This document shows positions 63,364 to 64,000 of a DNA stretch of 64,000 nucleotides, piece after piece. This stretch comes from Advenella sp. S44 (GTDB lineage Bacteria > Pseudomonadota > Gammaproteobacteria > Burkholderiales > Burkholderiaceae_B): assembly GCF_002810445.1 (NCBI RefSeq), contig NZ_NEXS01000001.1:1-64000 (forward strand). The letters are read 5' to 3'. The position numbers were made by a program, and so were the translations under genes. Every line of letters begins with the position of its first letter. Position 1 is the first letter of the stretch. Below the pieces are notes generated by a model that searched no databases, was not told the origin of the DNA, and was given only the letters and a program-made list of their open reading frames with translations.

Positions 63364-63384
63364 ATGACGTTGTCGTCATTCACG
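63359..63384. terminator. Hairpin containing the EamA stop codon
   Basis: CGTGAATGAC (63359-63368) and GTCATTCACG (63375-63384) form a perfect 10 bp stem with a 6-base loop. The stop codon TGA (63361-63363) is within the 5' arm. It lies between convergent genes (the next ends at 63403) and can act in both directions. The T-richness after it is modest. Confidence 0.55.
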
Positions 63385-63402
63385 TCACGACAGTGTTGAC
63401 TT

Positions 63403-64000
63403 CTATTCCTGTGGGCTGCCCGGCTTCCAGTAATTGCTGATGCGTACTCGTGACTTGTCTATTCCTTTTTCTTCAAGCAAGTACTGACTGATTGCCCGCA
63501 TATGCGCCGCCTGGCCTGCCCCCCAGATATAACCTTCACCTGCCGGCAACGCGAACGTGCGCACCGCATTCACAAGCGCCTGCTCTGACTCAGAGGACCC
63601 CTCGCGATGCAGCCAGGTGATGTTCACCTGCGCCTGGGTTTGAAACGCTTGTTCTTCGGCCGCGTTTTCCACAAGCGCGATGACATAGGCCTTGGCTGCT
63701 GCCGGCAGCTCTTCGAGACGTCGACCAATGGCCGGCAATGCTGTTTCGTCGCCGATCATCAATTGCCAGTCAAAGTTAGGTGTCATGACAAATGAGCCGC
63801 GCGGGCCGGCGACAACCAGCTCATCACCTTCCGTTGCGCCAGCCACCCAACTGGCGGCTGGTCCGTCACCATGCAGTACGAAGTCAATATCCAGTTCCCT
63901 TGTTGCCTCACGGTAGTAGCGCGGCGTGTAATCGCGCGCAGGCGGACGCACCGTGCCTTCAGCAAAGCGCGGTCCTTCTGGCGTGTTGGTCGGAACGATG
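63403..64000 (-). CDS. Siderophore-interacting FAD protein (ViuB/SIP family), 5' end beyond window
   Basis: The minus-strand frame is open from the right edge to a stop at 63403, giving about 198 residues of the C-terminal part. A GTG at 63951 lies inside the FAD domain and is not the true start. The sequence shows ARDYTPRYYREATRELDIDFVLHGDGPAASWVAGATEGDELVVAGPRGSF (FAD-binding domain end and NAD domain start) and a C-terminal GYIWGAGQAAHMRAISQYLLEEKG followed by ISNYWKPG, the SIP-family signature. These cytoplasmic flavoproteins reduce ferric siderophores with NAD(P)H. About 60-80 N-terminal residues are missing. Confidence 0.85.
   Translation of the reverse strand, partial: IVPTNTPEGPRFAEGTVRPPARDYTPRYYREATRELDIDFVLHGDGPAASWVAGATEGDELVVAGPRGSFVMTPNFDWQLMIGDETALPAIGRRLEELPAAAKAYVIALVENAAEEQAFQTQAQVNITWLHREGSSESEQALVNAVRTFALPAGEGYIWGAGQAAHMRAISQYLLEEKGIDKSRVRISNYWKPGSPQE

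Noticed and set aside
1-64000. tRNA, rRNA, insertion sequences and integrase genes
   Set aside because: Nothing with the expected structure or transposase/integrase motifs was seen by reading; a covariance or HMM search would be needed to be sure.

Overview
The window reads as a chromosomal segment of a Gram-negative betaproteobacterium, most likely Burkholderiales/Alcaligenaceae (an Advenella-, Achromobacter- or Bordetella-like organism). The grounds are a Bug/TctC-type periplasmic receptor, a TRAP system, Pot-like and amino-acid ABC importers, a type VI secretion (T6SS) block, an ABC-exported capsule locus and moderately GC-rich housekeeping-style DNA. The genus is an inference. No rRNA, tRNA, CRISPR array, insertion sequence or prophage gene was seen.

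Positions 1-16 kb (minus strand, visibly A+T-rich) are a surface-polysaccharide locus. In transcription order it holds a KpsE/CtrB-like inner-membrane protein, a Wza/CtrA-like outer-membrane lipoprotein, the KpsM/KpsT ABC exporter, WecB and WecC (making UDP-ManNAc and then UDP-ManNAcA), a giant 1729-residue multi-module glycosyltransferase, two more glycosyltransferases, an SGNH hydrolase and the start of a secreted, probably beta-helical protein cut by the window edge. A KpsS-like protein is transcribed divergently at 16.2 kb, where base composition changes to that of the rest of the window.

17.5-23 kb holds a FUSC-type aromatic exporter, a GntP-type permease and a tannase/feruloyl-esterase-family lipoprotein. 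23.3-30 kb is a tight seven-gene minus-strand operon: Pot-like ATPase and two permeases, a three-part [2Fe-2S]/FAD/FAD oxidase resembling HcnABC or opine oxidases, and the periplasmic binding protein last. An IclR regulator diverges from it and a PuuB-like amine oxidase lies just beyond; together they suggest uptake and oxidation of an amine, opine or amino-acid derivative. 32.7-37.4 kb carries small genes (GyrI-like, Pmp3, DUF924) and an EmrAB-type multidrug efflux pair.

37.4-45.5 kb is a partial T6SS cluster: tssA, tssB, tssC, hcp, tagJ, tssE, tssF and a DUF3540 protein. It lacks tssG, the membrane complex, ClpV and VgrG. hcp is flanked by several RNA hairpins. 45.9-52.8 kb has a TRAP transporter divergent from a fused 5-oxoprolinase/hydantoinase, followed by a Bug receptor and a ThDP-dependent enzyme of the acetolactate-synthase/benzoylformate-decarboxylase superfamily. 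Between these last two genes lies an unexplained array of about ten degenerate 19-20 bp tandem repeats followed by a perfect 16 bp palindrome.

56-64 kb holds a LysR regulator, an amino-acid ABC importer with a cystathionine-beta-lyase-like enzyme, a MocR-type regulator whose start region carries a strong inverted repeat, an EamA exporter and a siderophore-interacting flavoprotein cut by the right edge. The most interesting non-coding signals are the 54.2 kb repeat array, the hairpins around hcp and a motif shared by the mocR and metC-like promoter regions.
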